DNA of 64,000 bases from positions 62,001 through 126,000 of the forward strand of contig CANLWG010000006.1 of NCBI GenBank assembly GCA_947494715.1, in the 5' to 3' direction. The stretch is from an uncultured Flavobacteriaceae bacterium (GTDB lineage Bacteria > Bacteroidota > Bacteroidia > Flavobacteriales > Flavobacteriaceae). Within the stretch, counting starts at the first letter, position 1. Each line of letters begins with the position of its first letter. Positions 1-8,483 of the stretch are shown here, piece after piece. The translations under genes and the position numbers were made by a program. The notes beneath the pieces were generated by a model. That model did not search any database. It had not been told where the DNA came from and saw only the letters and a program-made list of their open reading frames with translations.

Positions 1-269
1 TAACAGTGACGTTACTGCATTCTTTTTTTTCACAGTTATTACAATATCATGGCCTTAGCGATCATTCTTCAAAAAACGTGGCCAGCGCCCTAAGGATAAA
101 CCCATATTTTGTTGATGAATTTCGCATTGCCGCGAAAAACTACCCTATGAAAAAAGTAAGCCGTATCGTATCTTCTTTACGAGAGATGGACCTTAAAGGA
201 AAAGGGGTGGGAGCCTATGGAATTTCACAATCCGATCTTCTAAAGGAACTGTTGGTCAAGATTATATGA
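1..269 (+). CDS. holA: DNA polymerase III subunit delta, C-terminal end (5' truncated by window)
   Basis: The reading frame is open from the first bases and ends with TGA at 267-269, so only about the last 88 codons are present. The residues (a stretch with YHGL, NPYF, an AARNYP-like block and a closing DLLKELLVKI) match the C-terminal collar domain of the clamp-loader delta subunit as found in flavobacteria. Delta opens the beta sliding clamp during replication. The GTG at 6 is internal, not a start. The gene ends two bases before the stop of the convergent DoxX gene. The identification is from a short segment, so it is likely but not certain. Confidence 0.75.
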   Translation, partial: TVTLLHSFFSQLLQYHGLSDHSSKNVASALRINPYFVDEFRIAAKNYPMKKVSRIVSSLREMDLKGKGVGAYGISQSDLLKELLVKII

Positions 270-271
270 TC

Positions 272-649
272 TTATTTCTTGTCGATACTGTATTTGCCCG
301 GCCCCAAAAGGCTTATGGATACAAAAGCTACTAAAAATAACAATGCTTTTTCCTTAACACCTATGGTATCTTGAGCGTGGACAATAAACGCGGCAACTAC
401 CATAGTAACAGCTGGGAATACAGCCGCCCATCTGGTCTTATAGCCTATTATGATTAAAATAGGACAAATAAATTCAGCTAGCACGGCCAAGAAAAGTGTG
501 AGCGTAGAACCTATGCCTATAGGGTCTCCAAACTCGAAATCGCCGGACAGAAGTTTTTGAAATTTGGGAAAACCATGGGTTAGTAGTAATACGGACGAGC
601 CGATTCGAAGCAAGGCCAGTCCTAGGTCCTTGAGAATGGTATTTTTCAT
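272..649 (-). CDS. DoxX family membrane protein
   Basis: A 125-residue integral membrane protein with four hydrophobic segments. The pattern ALLRIGSSVLLLTHGFPKF near the N-terminus, followed by a second helix with an AEFICPILIIIGY segment, is typical of DoxX/DoxD-like proteins. These are small quinone-related or redox-associated membrane proteins whose exact reaction is mostly unknown. The start is ATG at 649. It lies 22 bases downstream of the kinase/lyase fusion gene on the same strand and may be co-transcribed with it. It is convergent with holA. Confidence 0.8.
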   Translation of the reverse strand: MKNTILKDLGLALLRIGSSVLLLTHGFPKFQKLLSGDFEFGDPIGIGSTLTLFLAVLAEFICPILIIIGYKTRWAAVFPAVTMVVAAFIVHAQDTIGVKEKALLFLVAFVSISLLGPGKYSIDKK

Positions 650-671
650 AAGGGAAAGATTTAGAGTAAAG

Positions 672-2921
672 CTAATTTACTGAATCATGGAATATTTTAC
701 GCAATTGGTATACCAATAGGTCTGCATCTTTTTTGGAAAAGGATAGAGGCGGCTTTATTTTTAAAACATTATCGTACGGTCCATCGGTTCCTATCAAAAT
801 ATAATTTTCTCTAAGCTCGTTCTTGATTTTATGCGCCAATGCGGTATTAGGATTTCCTTTTCTATCTAGAATTTCGACACCCAAAAAAAGACCCATACCT
901 CTAACATCGGCAACTTCCATAAAATCCTGTTGCAGCTTAATTAAAAGAGATTGCAGATAATCCCCAACTTTTTTGGCATGTTCTTGTAGTTTTTCCTCCT
1001 GGATCACCTCCAAAACAGCATAGCCTATAGCACAAGAAACCGGATTACCACCAAAGGAGCTAAAAAATTCAGGGCCCTTCGCAAAGCTTTCCGAGATCTC
1101 CGAGGTGGTGACCACTGCGCCTATAGGATGTCCATTGGCCATGGGCTTGCCCAAAATTACCATATCAGGAACCACCTCATGCATTTCGTATCCCCAAAAG
1201 CAATCTCCCAAACGGCCAAAACCCACCTGTACTTCATCACTGATACAAATGCCGCCTTGCTCGCGTATTTTTGGATACACTTCCTTTAAATAACCTTTGG
1301 CCAAAGGTACCTGCCCACCACAGCCCATTAGGGGTTCGGCAATAAAAGCTGCTACCTGACCTATGGACCCTTCTAGTCTGGACATTGTTTCCTTTGCAAA
1401 GTGTTTTCCCGCAGAGCCATTATCCTTTAGACCGGAACCAAAAACCTTAGGCATCGGAGCTTCTACTATATATTCCTGTTTTCCCAAGCCGTTTCCTTTA
1501 TTGTATTTATAATGGCTTATATCCATCCCAATTCTTGTATTCCCATGATAACCATGTTCCAAGACCATTATTTTTTTCTTTTTGGAATAGGATAAAGCCA
1601 TTCGGATGGCCAGATCCGTGGCCGCGCTTCCCGAGTTTACAAAAAAGACTTTGTCCAGTCTTTGCGGAAATTTGGATAATAGCTTTTCACTATACGCCAA
1701 GATTTCTTGGTACACATAACGCGTATTGGTGTTTAACTTTGCTATGGCCCGTTGGCCGGTCCTTACCACTTTTGGGTGGGAATGTCCCGCCAGCATAATG
1801 TTGTTATAGGCATCCAAAATAGTATTTCCTTGGCTATCGTACATGTATTGAAAGGCGGAACGCTGCATCTGGATTGGGTTGGTATAGCTTAGGGATAATG
1901 CCTTGCCCAAATTTGAGTTCCTTTTCTTCAATTGCTCCTTGAGCTTTGGTTTGTTGCCCTTTGGATAACCAGCCGCAAGACGGAATGTATCACTACATTT
2001 AATAGGATTTATACCCAACCATTTTCGCAATAATCGCCAGGCTGGTTTTTCGCTTATGGTAATATATTCGGATTCCGGTTTTAACGTTTTGGTGTATGCC
2101 GAATTACAAACGCTGGTACACAAACGAGCAGCTACCAAATAATATAATATATCCAGTTCCTTTACTTCCAATGGAAAAATACTTTGATACCCTTGTATGA
2201 CGTGGGAAGCTGCGTCCAAAGGATTTTCCTTTTCCATCATGATGTAAGTGATGGCGACAGTGATTTCGTTAACCGTCCAAGAATGGCACATGTCACCAAA
2301 ATCTATGATACCCGAAACCTTTCCATCCTTCGAAAGTACGTTCCAGTGGTTGGCATCATTATGAATGATACTCTTCCTCAGCTCATAATTGTGTGGAGAA
2401 ACATTTTCAAGAAATTGCAGGAAAAAATAATCCACTAAGCTTCTATCCTTAGTATTGGGAATGAATTTCAGATATTTTTCATTGGCCATGAAGTGCTTCA
2501 AGTCCCATTGCGTTTCTTTGGCCGCAAGGGTAGCTTCATGAGTTTCAAACAACGACCGATCCATTTTTCCCAGGAATTTCCCAAGGGATCTTAAAAGTTT
2601 CGGGGTATGTTTAATGTTGCCTAAAAAATCGCCTTTCACATAACTCAGTAAACGGAAAATAGTTCCTTCTTGTACGATAAGTTCTTCCTTATCTGCTGTC
2701 TTGATGGTTATCGGGAAATCGTAACTTCCTAATTTTGAAACATTTTCCAGTATTCGGTTTTCGGCATGGAGAAGTTCTTGGGTGGTGCCCGTATAGGGAT
2801 ATTGCTTTAGGATATGGGTTGTACCTTCAGTTTCTACCTTAAAATTTATACTATCGTACCCTTCCAATGGGGTTAACCTTACCTGATCTAGATGGTAATA
2901 TTCGGAGAGAATCTCTTTCAA
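672..2921 (-). CDS. Fusion of APH/hydroxylysine-kinase-like domain and class III PLP-dependent phospho-lyase/aminotransferase
   Basis: Residue numbers here count from the upstream TTG at 2942. Residues 1-310 form an APH/ChoK-fold kinase with the catalytic loop HNDANHWNVL (194-203, Asp196) and the metal motif DFGD (214-217). Residues 340-756 form a fold-type I PLP enzyme; EVQVGFGR precedes GKPMANGHP, where Lys599 should bind PLP. The two halves resemble animal hydroxylysine kinase (HYKK) and the phospho-lyases PHYKPL/ETNPPL. One protein could therefore phosphorylate an amino alcohol and then eliminate phosphate and ammonia. No ATG precedes Met127. The TTG at 2942 lies inside a good -7 box (2940-2947), so I prefer the in-frame TTG at 2921. 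Domain calls are strong; the substrate (hydroxylysine, ethanolamine or other) is inferred. Confidence 0.85.
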   Translation of the reverse strand: MKEILSEYYHLDQVRLTPLEGYDSINFKVETEGTTHILKQYPYTGTTQELLHAENRILENVSKLGSYDFPITIKTADKEELIVQEGTIFRLLSYVKGDFLGNIKHTPKLLRSLGKFLGKMDRSLFETHEATLAAKETQWDLKHFMANEKYLKFIPNTKDRSLVDYFFLQFLENVSPHNYELRKSIIHNDANHWNVLSKDGKVSGIIDFGDMCHSWTVNEITVAITYIMMEKENPLDAASHVIQGYQSIFPLEVKELDILYYLVAARLCTSVCNSAYTKTLKPESEYITISEKPAWRLLRKWLGINPIKCSDTFRLAAGYPKGNKPKLKEQLKKRNSNLGKALSLSYTNPIQMQRSAFQYMYDSQGNTILDAYNNIMLAGHSHPKVVRTGQRAIAKLNTNTRYVYQEILAYSEKLLSKFPQRLDKVFFVNSGSAATDLAIRMALSYSKKKKIMVLEHGYHGNTRIGMDISHYKYNKGNGLGKQEYIVEAPMPKVFGSGLKDNGSAGKHFAKETMSRLEGSIGQVAAFIAEPLMGCGGQVPLAKGYLKEVYPKIREQGGICISDEVQVGFGRLGDCFWGYEMHEVVPDMVILGKPMANGHPIGAVVTTSEISESFAKGPEFFSSFGGNPVSCAIGYAVLEVIQEEKLQEHAKKVGDYLQSLLIKLQQDFMEVADVRGMGLFLGVEILDRKGNPNTALAHKIKNELRENYILIGTDGPYDNVLKIKPPLSFSKKDADLLVYQLRKIFHDSVN

Positions 2922-2939
2922 TGGTGAAGATTTTTGTGT

Positions 2940-2968
2940 CAAAGATAAACATCGTATGATTGTTTCAA
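2940..2968 (-). promoter_or_regulatory. Bacteroidota-type promoter for the kinase/lyase fusion gene
   Basis: On the minus strand TTG (2966-2968) is followed after exactly 18 bases by TATCTTTG (2940-2947), fitting the Bacteroidota housekeeping consensus TTG-N17-23-TAnnTTTG. Transcription would begin near 2933, which rules out the TTG at 2942 as the start codon. Confidence 0.6.
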
Positions 2969-3012
2969 TGCAAAAACCATTTCTTGGAAGATGTAAGATA
3001 AATCATAAAAAA

Positions 3013-3043
3013 TTGTGCTCCTGATTACTAAACATTATATTTA
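3013..3043 (+). promoter_or_regulatory. Candidate Bacteroidota-type promoter for the M16 peptidase gene
   Basis: TTG at 3013-3015, a 20-base spacer and TATATTTA at 3036-3043, one mismatch from TAnnTTTG, 37 bases before the ATG at 3081. Confidence 0.4.
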
Positions 3044-3080
3044 CTTTTAACATTAGCTAAAGTTTATTAAATCATCAATC

Positions 3081-5861
3081 ATGAAAAAATCACTTCACTT
3101 ATTTATTCTTTTGTTCGTATCACTGCAAGGTCTTCAATCCCAGAATGTAGAATTCAAGGCAAGTGAAATAGATATTCCTTATGAAAAGTTTACACTGCCC
3201 AATGGGCTTACCCTTTTGGTGCATGAGGACCATAAGGCTCCTATAGTAGCCGTAAATGTCTGGTACCATGTGGGGTCTAAGAACGAAAAACCAGGGAAAA
3301 GCGGATTTGCCCATTTATTCGAACATTTGATGTTCAACGGAAGCGAGAACTTTAATGATGACTATTTTCAAGCTTTGGAGCGCATAGGAGGAACTGATTT
3401 GAATGGGACTACAAACTCGGATAGAACCAACTATTTTCAGAATGTTCCTGTTTCGGCCCTAGATCAAGTGCTTTTTTTGGAATCTGATCGCATGGGCTAC
3501 CTTTTAGGTTCCATTGACCAAGCTAAACTGGATGAGCAACGTGGGGTAGTGCAGAATGAGAAAAGGCAAGGAGAGAATAATCCTTATGGCAGACAGGGAG
3601 ATCTACTTACCAAGGCTATGTATCCTAAAGGACACCCATACTCATGGACCGTAATAGGTGAGATGGAAGACTTGGACGCAGCTTCCCTGGAAGATGTTCA
3701 GGAATGGTTTAAATCCTATTATGGTGCGGCCAATGCGGTTGTTGCCATAGCTGGGGATATAAATCCGGATGAGATATATAAAAAGGTGTTGAAATATTTC
3801 GGTGCCATTCCATCTGGACCAACAATAGTTCGACCAGAAATAAATATTCCCGTGCACAATGGGGATACCTATCAGGTATACGAGGACAGAGTTCCCGAGA
3901 CACGTATTCTGTTCGCCTGGAACACGCCACAGTTCGGGCACAAGGAAGATATTCATTTTGACTTGATATCCTCTATTTTGACCGGAGGGAAGAATTCCAG
4001 ACTATATAAAAAATTGGTGTACGAAGACCAAACGGCAAGCTCAGTGGTATCGTATCAGTCTTCCAAGGAAATAGCAAGTAATTTCATTTCGTGGGTAAAT
4101 GTTAAACCCGGCAAGGATGCGGATGTAGTAAAGGAAGTCTTTCAATCTGAAATTGAAAATCTTATCCAAAACGGTCCTACGGAATTGGAACTGAAACGGG
4201 TAAAGGCAGCCTATTTTGCCAATTTCATCAAGGGATTGGAACGCATAGGAGGTTTTGGCGGCGTATCTGATAGATTGGCCTCCAATCAAACTTATTTTGG
4301 GGATGCGGCCTACTATAAGAATGTGTTGAACTATGTTGAGAAGGCTACTGTAGAGGACATAAAATCTACTGCCAAAAAATGGCTTCGCCAGGGAAAACAT
4401 ACCCTGGTATGTAACCCGTTTCCGGATTATACGATAGAAGAAACCAATGTGGATCGTTCCAAGTTACCAGAACTGGGACCTCAAAAGAGTTCTAAATTTC
4501 CTGAACTAGAGAGAGCTAAACTTTCCAACGGATTGAACATCGTATTGGCAAAAAGGGAAGGCGTCCCTACCATTGTCATGAACCTTATGATGGACGCTGG
4601 TTATAAGACGGATTATCTGTCTAGCGCAGGAACGGCGGCATTGGCTATGGATTTAATGGACGAAGGGACCAAGGAACTGAGTTCTCTTGAAATTAATGAG
4701 AAACTACAACTCTTAGGAGCCAATTTATATACCTATTCCAGCCAAGACAATTCCAATGTTTATTTGAATACACTTAAACAAAGTCTGGATGCGAGTTTAG
4801 ACCTTTTTGCCGATGTCATACTTAACCCAGCTTTTCCGGAAAAGGAATTTGATCGATTAAAAAATGAACAGATAAATAGCATCAAAAAAGAGAAATCACA
4901 ACCTTTTCCCATGGCCCTACGGGTAATGAACAAGTATCTGTACGGTGAAGACCATCCCTATAGTAATCCATATACCGGAACCGGTTATGAGGAAACCGTA
5001 GCAAAACTTACAAGGGATGATGCGCTGAATTTCTACAAAACGTGGATAAGACCAAATAATGCTACATTGATCGTCACTGGGGATGTAGATATGGGAGAAT
5101 TAAAATCCAAATTGGAAAAATCGTTGGGGAAATGGAAAAAATCCGAGGTGCCTTCTATTACCTTCAATACACCTAAAGTAAATACCAAAAACACTTTATA
5201 TCTTATTAACAGACCGGAATCGCAGCAATCCATTATCCTTGCTGGCCATCTTACGCATAAGTATGGAGATGTATCAGAAATCGCTTTGGAACAAATGGTC
5301 AGCATTCTTGGCGGAAATTTCACCTCGCGTATCAATATGAATTTAAGGGAAGACAAGCATTGGGCCTATGGTGCCGGAGGTCTCGTGATGTCCAACAAGG
5401 AAGAACGGCCTTTCCTTGTTTACGCTCCTGTCCAAACGGACAAGTCCGCTGAATCCGTTACCGAGCTACGCAAGGAAATTTCCGAATTCATTTCTACCAG
5501 GCCGGCGACTCAACAGGAATTGGACAAAGTAAAGACCAATCAGGTATTAAAATTGCCAGGACAATGGGAGACCAATAGCGCTGTAAACAATTCCATGTCC
5601 AAATTGGTAAAGTATAATTTGTCCGATGACTATTACCAAAAGTATGATCAGAACGTAAGAGGCCTTTCTTTGGAGGACGTACATGAGGTAAGCAACAAAG
5701 TTATACGACCAGAAGCCGTTAATTGGTTCATGGTAGGGGATAGGGCCAAAATTGTCAATGAACTGGATGAATTGGGCTTCGATGCTATTATTGAGATCGA
5801 TGCAGACGGAAACCCATTGAATCCGGAGATACAACTCCCAGCAAATGATCTAAAAAATTAG
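3081..5861 (+). CDS. Secreted M16 family zinc metallopeptidase (pitrilysin-like)
   Basis: A 926-residue protein with a Sec signal peptide (about residues 1-20) and two M16 halves. The first half has the inverted zinc motif HLFEH (residues 78-82) inside GFAHLFEHLMFNG, with a downstream glutamate region (EQRGVVQNEKRQ, about 153-164) that should give the third zinc ligand. The second half (about 480-926) is the non-catalytic M16_C-type half that closes the degradation chamber. Such periplasmic proteases degrade oligopeptides. It is a single-gene unit with its own candidate promoter, convergent with the E1 gene at 5914. Confidence 0.93.
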   Translation: MKKSLHLFILLFVSLQGLQSQNVEFKASEIDIPYEKFTLPNGLTLLVHEDHKAPIVAVNVWYHVGSKNEKPGKSGFAHLFEHLMFNGSENFNDDYFQALERIGGTDLNGTTNSDRTNYFQNVPVSALDQVLFLESDRMGYLLGSIDQAKLDEQRGVVQNEKRQGENNPYGRQGDLLTKAMYPKGHPYSWTVIGEMEDLDAASLEDVQEWFKSYYGAANAVVAIAGDINPDEIYKKVLKYFGAIPSGPTIVRPEINIPVHNGDTYQVYEDRVPETRILFAWNTPQFGHKEDIHFDLISSILTGGKNSRLYKKLVYEDQTASSVVSYQSSKEIASNFISWVNVKPGKDADVVKEVFQSEIENLIQNGPTELELKRVKAAYFANFIKGLERIGGFGGVSDRLASNQTYFGDAAYYKNVLNYVEKATVEDIKSTAKKWLRQGKHTLVCNPFPDYTIEETNVDRSKLPELGPQKSSKFPELERAKLSNGLNIVLAKREGVPTIVMNLMMDAGYKTDYLSSAGTAALAMDLMDEGTKELSSLEINEKLQLLGANLYTYSSQDNSNVYLNTLKQSLDASLDLFADVILNPAFPEKEFDRLKNEQINSIKKEKSQPFPMALRVMNKYLYGEDHPYSNPYTGTGYEETVAKLTRDDALNFYKTWIRPNNATLIVTGDVDMGELKSKLEKSLGKWKKSEVPSITFNTPKVNTKNTLYLINRPESQQSIILAGHLTHKYGDVSEIALEQMVSILGGNFTSRINMNLREDKHWAYGAGGLVMSNKEERPFLVYAPVQTDKSAESVTELRKEISEFISTRPATQQELDKVKTNQVLKLPGQWETNSAVNNSMSKLVKYNLSDDYYQKYDQNVRGLSLEDVHEVSNKVIRPEAVNWFMVGDRAKIVNELDELGFDAIIEIDADGNPLNPEIQLPANDLKN

Positions 5862-5913
5862 AGTGATTTTTTCCTTAAAACATATGGAGCCTAAGTGAAG
5901 GTTTATATCTGCA

Positions 5914-8325
5914 CTAACGTAATTTCGGATAGTCATCCGGATTTACTTCGTGGATAATTTCATATACTTTTTCAAAGACGTCCTCTACATTGGGCTTGGA
6001 AAAATAATCCCCATCGGTTCCATAAGCAGGTCTATGTGCCTTTGCGGTAAGGGTTTGGGGGGCACTATCCAAATAGTCATAAGCCCGTTGCCGTTCTATA
6101 ATCTCTTGGACCAAATAGGCCGAGCAACCTCCGGGAACGTCTTCGTCAACCACCAATAATCTATTGGTCTTCTGTACGCTTTTTACCATATCACCGTTTA
6201 CATCAAATGGCAACAAAGTCTGAGCATCGATAACTTCTGCATCGATACCAACTTCTGAAAGTTCGCGCGCCGCCTGTTCAACAATCCGTAACGTAGATCC
6301 GTATGAAAGTATAGTGATATCATTGCCTTTTCGCAAGGTCTCGATTTTACCAATCGGCGTACAAAAATCTCCTAGATTATTGGGCATAGGTTCCTTTAAT
6401 CGATATCCGTTAAGACTTTCTATGATCAAAGCAGGTTCATCGCTTTTCATCAAGGTGTTATAAAAACCGGCCGCTTGGGTCATGTTTCTAGGTGCAAGAA
6501 TATACATGCCTCTCAAGACATGGATCAGGCCTCCCATAGGCGACCCTGAATGCCAAATGCCCTCTAACCGATGTCCTCTTGTCCTTACGATCAAGGGGGC
6601 TTTTTGCTTTCCGTACGTGCGATACAACAAGCTTGCCAAATCATCGGTAAGTGTGGCCAAAGTGTAAAAAATATAATCCAAGTATTGGATTTCGGCAATG
6701 GGCCTCAACCCTCTTAAGGCCATTCCTATACCTTGTCCTATGATGGTTGTTTCTCGAATACCGGTATCGGCCACCCGCAGTTCTCCGTATTTCTTTTGAA
6801 GTCCTTCCAGTCCTTGGTTTACATCTCCTATTTTGCCACTATCCTCCCCAAATACCAAAGCTTGGGGATTCTTTTCGAACAATTTGTCAAAATTGTCCCG
6901 AAGAACCACCCGTCCGTCCACGGTTTTGGGATTGGTATCATATTGAGGGCGTATCTCCGGAATTTTAGTAGCCCTGGTTGGCAACTCGCTATATAGCAAT
7001 GAACTGTACTTGGGTTGAGTATCTTCCAAAAAATGATTTACCCAAGAGACCAAGGCCTTTTTTTCAGCTGTATTTTCACCTAGCAAATAGCGTAGTGCTT
7101 TTCGTGAGTTAAGGGCAAGATCTTTTTTAATGGGCTCCTCAACCGCTATCAAATCGTTCTTTATTTTATTGATAAAGTTTTTGTTCGGGCTCTTTTGAGC
7201 GGCATTTTCCAAAAGTTGGATCAAGGCCTTTTTCATTTGCTTATGCGGTTCCAGATACTCCGCCCAAGCTTCTTTTTTTGCAATTCTGACCTTCTTTTTA
7301 ATCGATTTTTCAAGCTCTAAAAGCTCTGAATCCTCAGCAATGCCAGTTTCCAGTACCCACTCCTTAAAACGTTTGTTGCAATCGTTGTCTTTTTCCCATT
7401 CCAGCCGTTTTTCACTTTTATACCGTTCATGGGAACCCGAGGTGGAGTGTCCCTGGGGTTGGGTAAGTTCAACAACATGTATGATGACGGGTACGTGCTC
7501 CTCACGGGCGATGTCCGATGCATTTTCATAGGCATGCATCAGGGCCGTATAGTCCCACCCCTTTACTTTAATGAGTTCATATCCATTTTGTTCTTCGTCT
7601 CTTTGGAATCCTATGAGCATTTTGGAGATATCCTCTTTAGTTGCATGATATTTGGCTGGCACGGATATGCCATAGTCATCGTCCCAAATACTAATAACCA
7701 TGGGAACTTGAAGTACGCCACCGGCATTTATGGTTTCCAAAAACATCCCTTCGCTGGTACTGGCATTACCAATGGTTCCCCAAGCTACTTCATTCCCGTT
7801 ATTTGAAAATTTCTCGGAGTCCAGATTCTTTAGATGCCTATACATTTTGGAGGCTTGTGCCAAACCCAATAGCCTTGGCATTTGTCCTGCGGTACATGAG
7901 ATGTCGGCGCTGCTATTTTTTTGTTGTGTCAGGTTTCTCCAGCTACCATCTTCATTTATACTATTGGTCATATAGTGACCTACCATTTGCCTACCCGCAC
8001 TCATTGGTTCTTTTTCAATATCAGTGGTGGCATAAAGACCGTGAAACAATTGCTTTGGAGTCAATAGCCCCAAAGCCATCATAAAAGTTTGATCTCTATA
8101 ATAACCACTTCTAAAATCCCCATTTTTGAAGGATCTTGCCATTGCCAATTGCGGGAGTTCCTTACCATCACTGAAAATTCCAAATTTTGCTTTTCCGGTA
8201 AGTACTTCTTTGCGCCCCATTAAACTACACTCCCTGCTTAAAACCGCTATTTCGTAATCATGTAGAATCTGAGCCCTAAAATTATCAAAAGAAATATCGG
8301 TACTGGTTTTCGGGGATAGGTCCAT
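5914..8325 (-). CDS. Fused alpha/beta E1 component of a branched-chain/2-oxoacid dehydrogenase
   Basis: About 803 residues combining E1-alpha (about 1-400) and E1-beta (about 470-803). The alpha half has the thiamine-diphosphate region GNASTSEGMFLETIN...DDDYGISVP. The beta half has FGEDSGKIGDVNQGLEGL and the D-G-IRE block, followed by a transketolase C-terminal domain. It decarboxylates a 2-oxoacid and passes the acyl group to an E2, probably in branched-chain amino acid breakdown; no E2 or E3 gene is nearby. A longer frame opens with TTG at 8346, but that codon sits in the promoter -7 box, so ATG at 8325 is chosen. A second, shorter and divergent fused E1 lies at 61656-63632. Confidence 0.9.
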   Translation of the reverse strand: MDLSPKTSTDISFDNFRAQILHDYEIAVLSRECSLMGRKEVLTGKAKFGIFSDGKELPQLAMARSFKNGDFRSGYYRDQTFMMALGLLTPKQLFHGLYATTDIEKEPMSAGRQMVGHYMTNSINEDGSWRNLTQQKNSSADISCTAGQMPRLLGLAQASKMYRHLKNLDSEKFSNNGNEVAWGTIGNASTSEGMFLETINAGGVLQVPMVISIWDDDYGISVPAKYHATKEDISKMLIGFQRDEEQNGYELIKVKGWDYTALMHAYENASDIAREEHVPVIIHVVELTQPQGHSTSGSHERYKSEKRLEWEKDNDCNKRFKEWVLETGIAEDSELLELEKSIKKKVRIAKKEAWAEYLEPHKQMKKALIQLLENAAQKSPNKNFINKIKNDLIAVEEPIKKDLALNSRKALRYLLGENTAEKKALVSWVNHFLEDTQPKYSSLLYSELPTRATKIPEIRPQYDTNPKTVDGRVVLRDNFDKLFEKNPQALVFGEDSGKIGDVNQGLEGLQKKYGELRVADTGIRETTIIGQGIGMALRGLRPIAEIQYLDYIFYTLATLTDDLASLLYRTYGKQKAPLIVRTRGHRLEGIWHSGSPMGGLIHVLRGMYILAPRNMTQAAGFYNTLMKSDEPALIIESLNGYRLKEPMPNNLGDFCTPIGKIETLRKGNDITILSYGSTLRIVEQAARELSEVGIDAEVIDAQTLLPFDVNGDMVKSVQKTNRLLVVDEDVPGGCSAYLVQEIIERQRAYDYLDSAPQTLTAKAHRPAYGTDGDYFSKPNVEDVFEKVYEIIHEVNPDDYPKLR

Positions 8326-8343
8326 GGGCAAGTAGAGTTTTTG

Positions 8344-8374
8344 CAAAAATATCCAATAGAATAGATTTTTACAA
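8344..8374 (-). promoter_or_regulatory. Bacteroidota-type promoter for the fused E1 gene
   Basis: On the minus strand TTG (8372-8374), 20 bases, then TATTTTTG (8344-8351), a full match to TTG-N17-23-TAnnTTTG. It lies 18 bases upstream of the ATG at 8325 and decides that start. Confidence 0.6.
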
Positions 8375-8483
8375 CTTTAAAAAAGTTAAAATATTTCTAT
8401 ATTGATAAAAATGGCCCTACTTTTTTGATATTATGTAGTTTTTTTAGTCCAAAAAGGCGATTTTATAAGAATATTTCATTCTC

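Noticed and set aside
5861-5914. Terminator between the M16 and E1 genes
   Set aside because: The short gap is T- and A-rich but has no clear inverted repeat.
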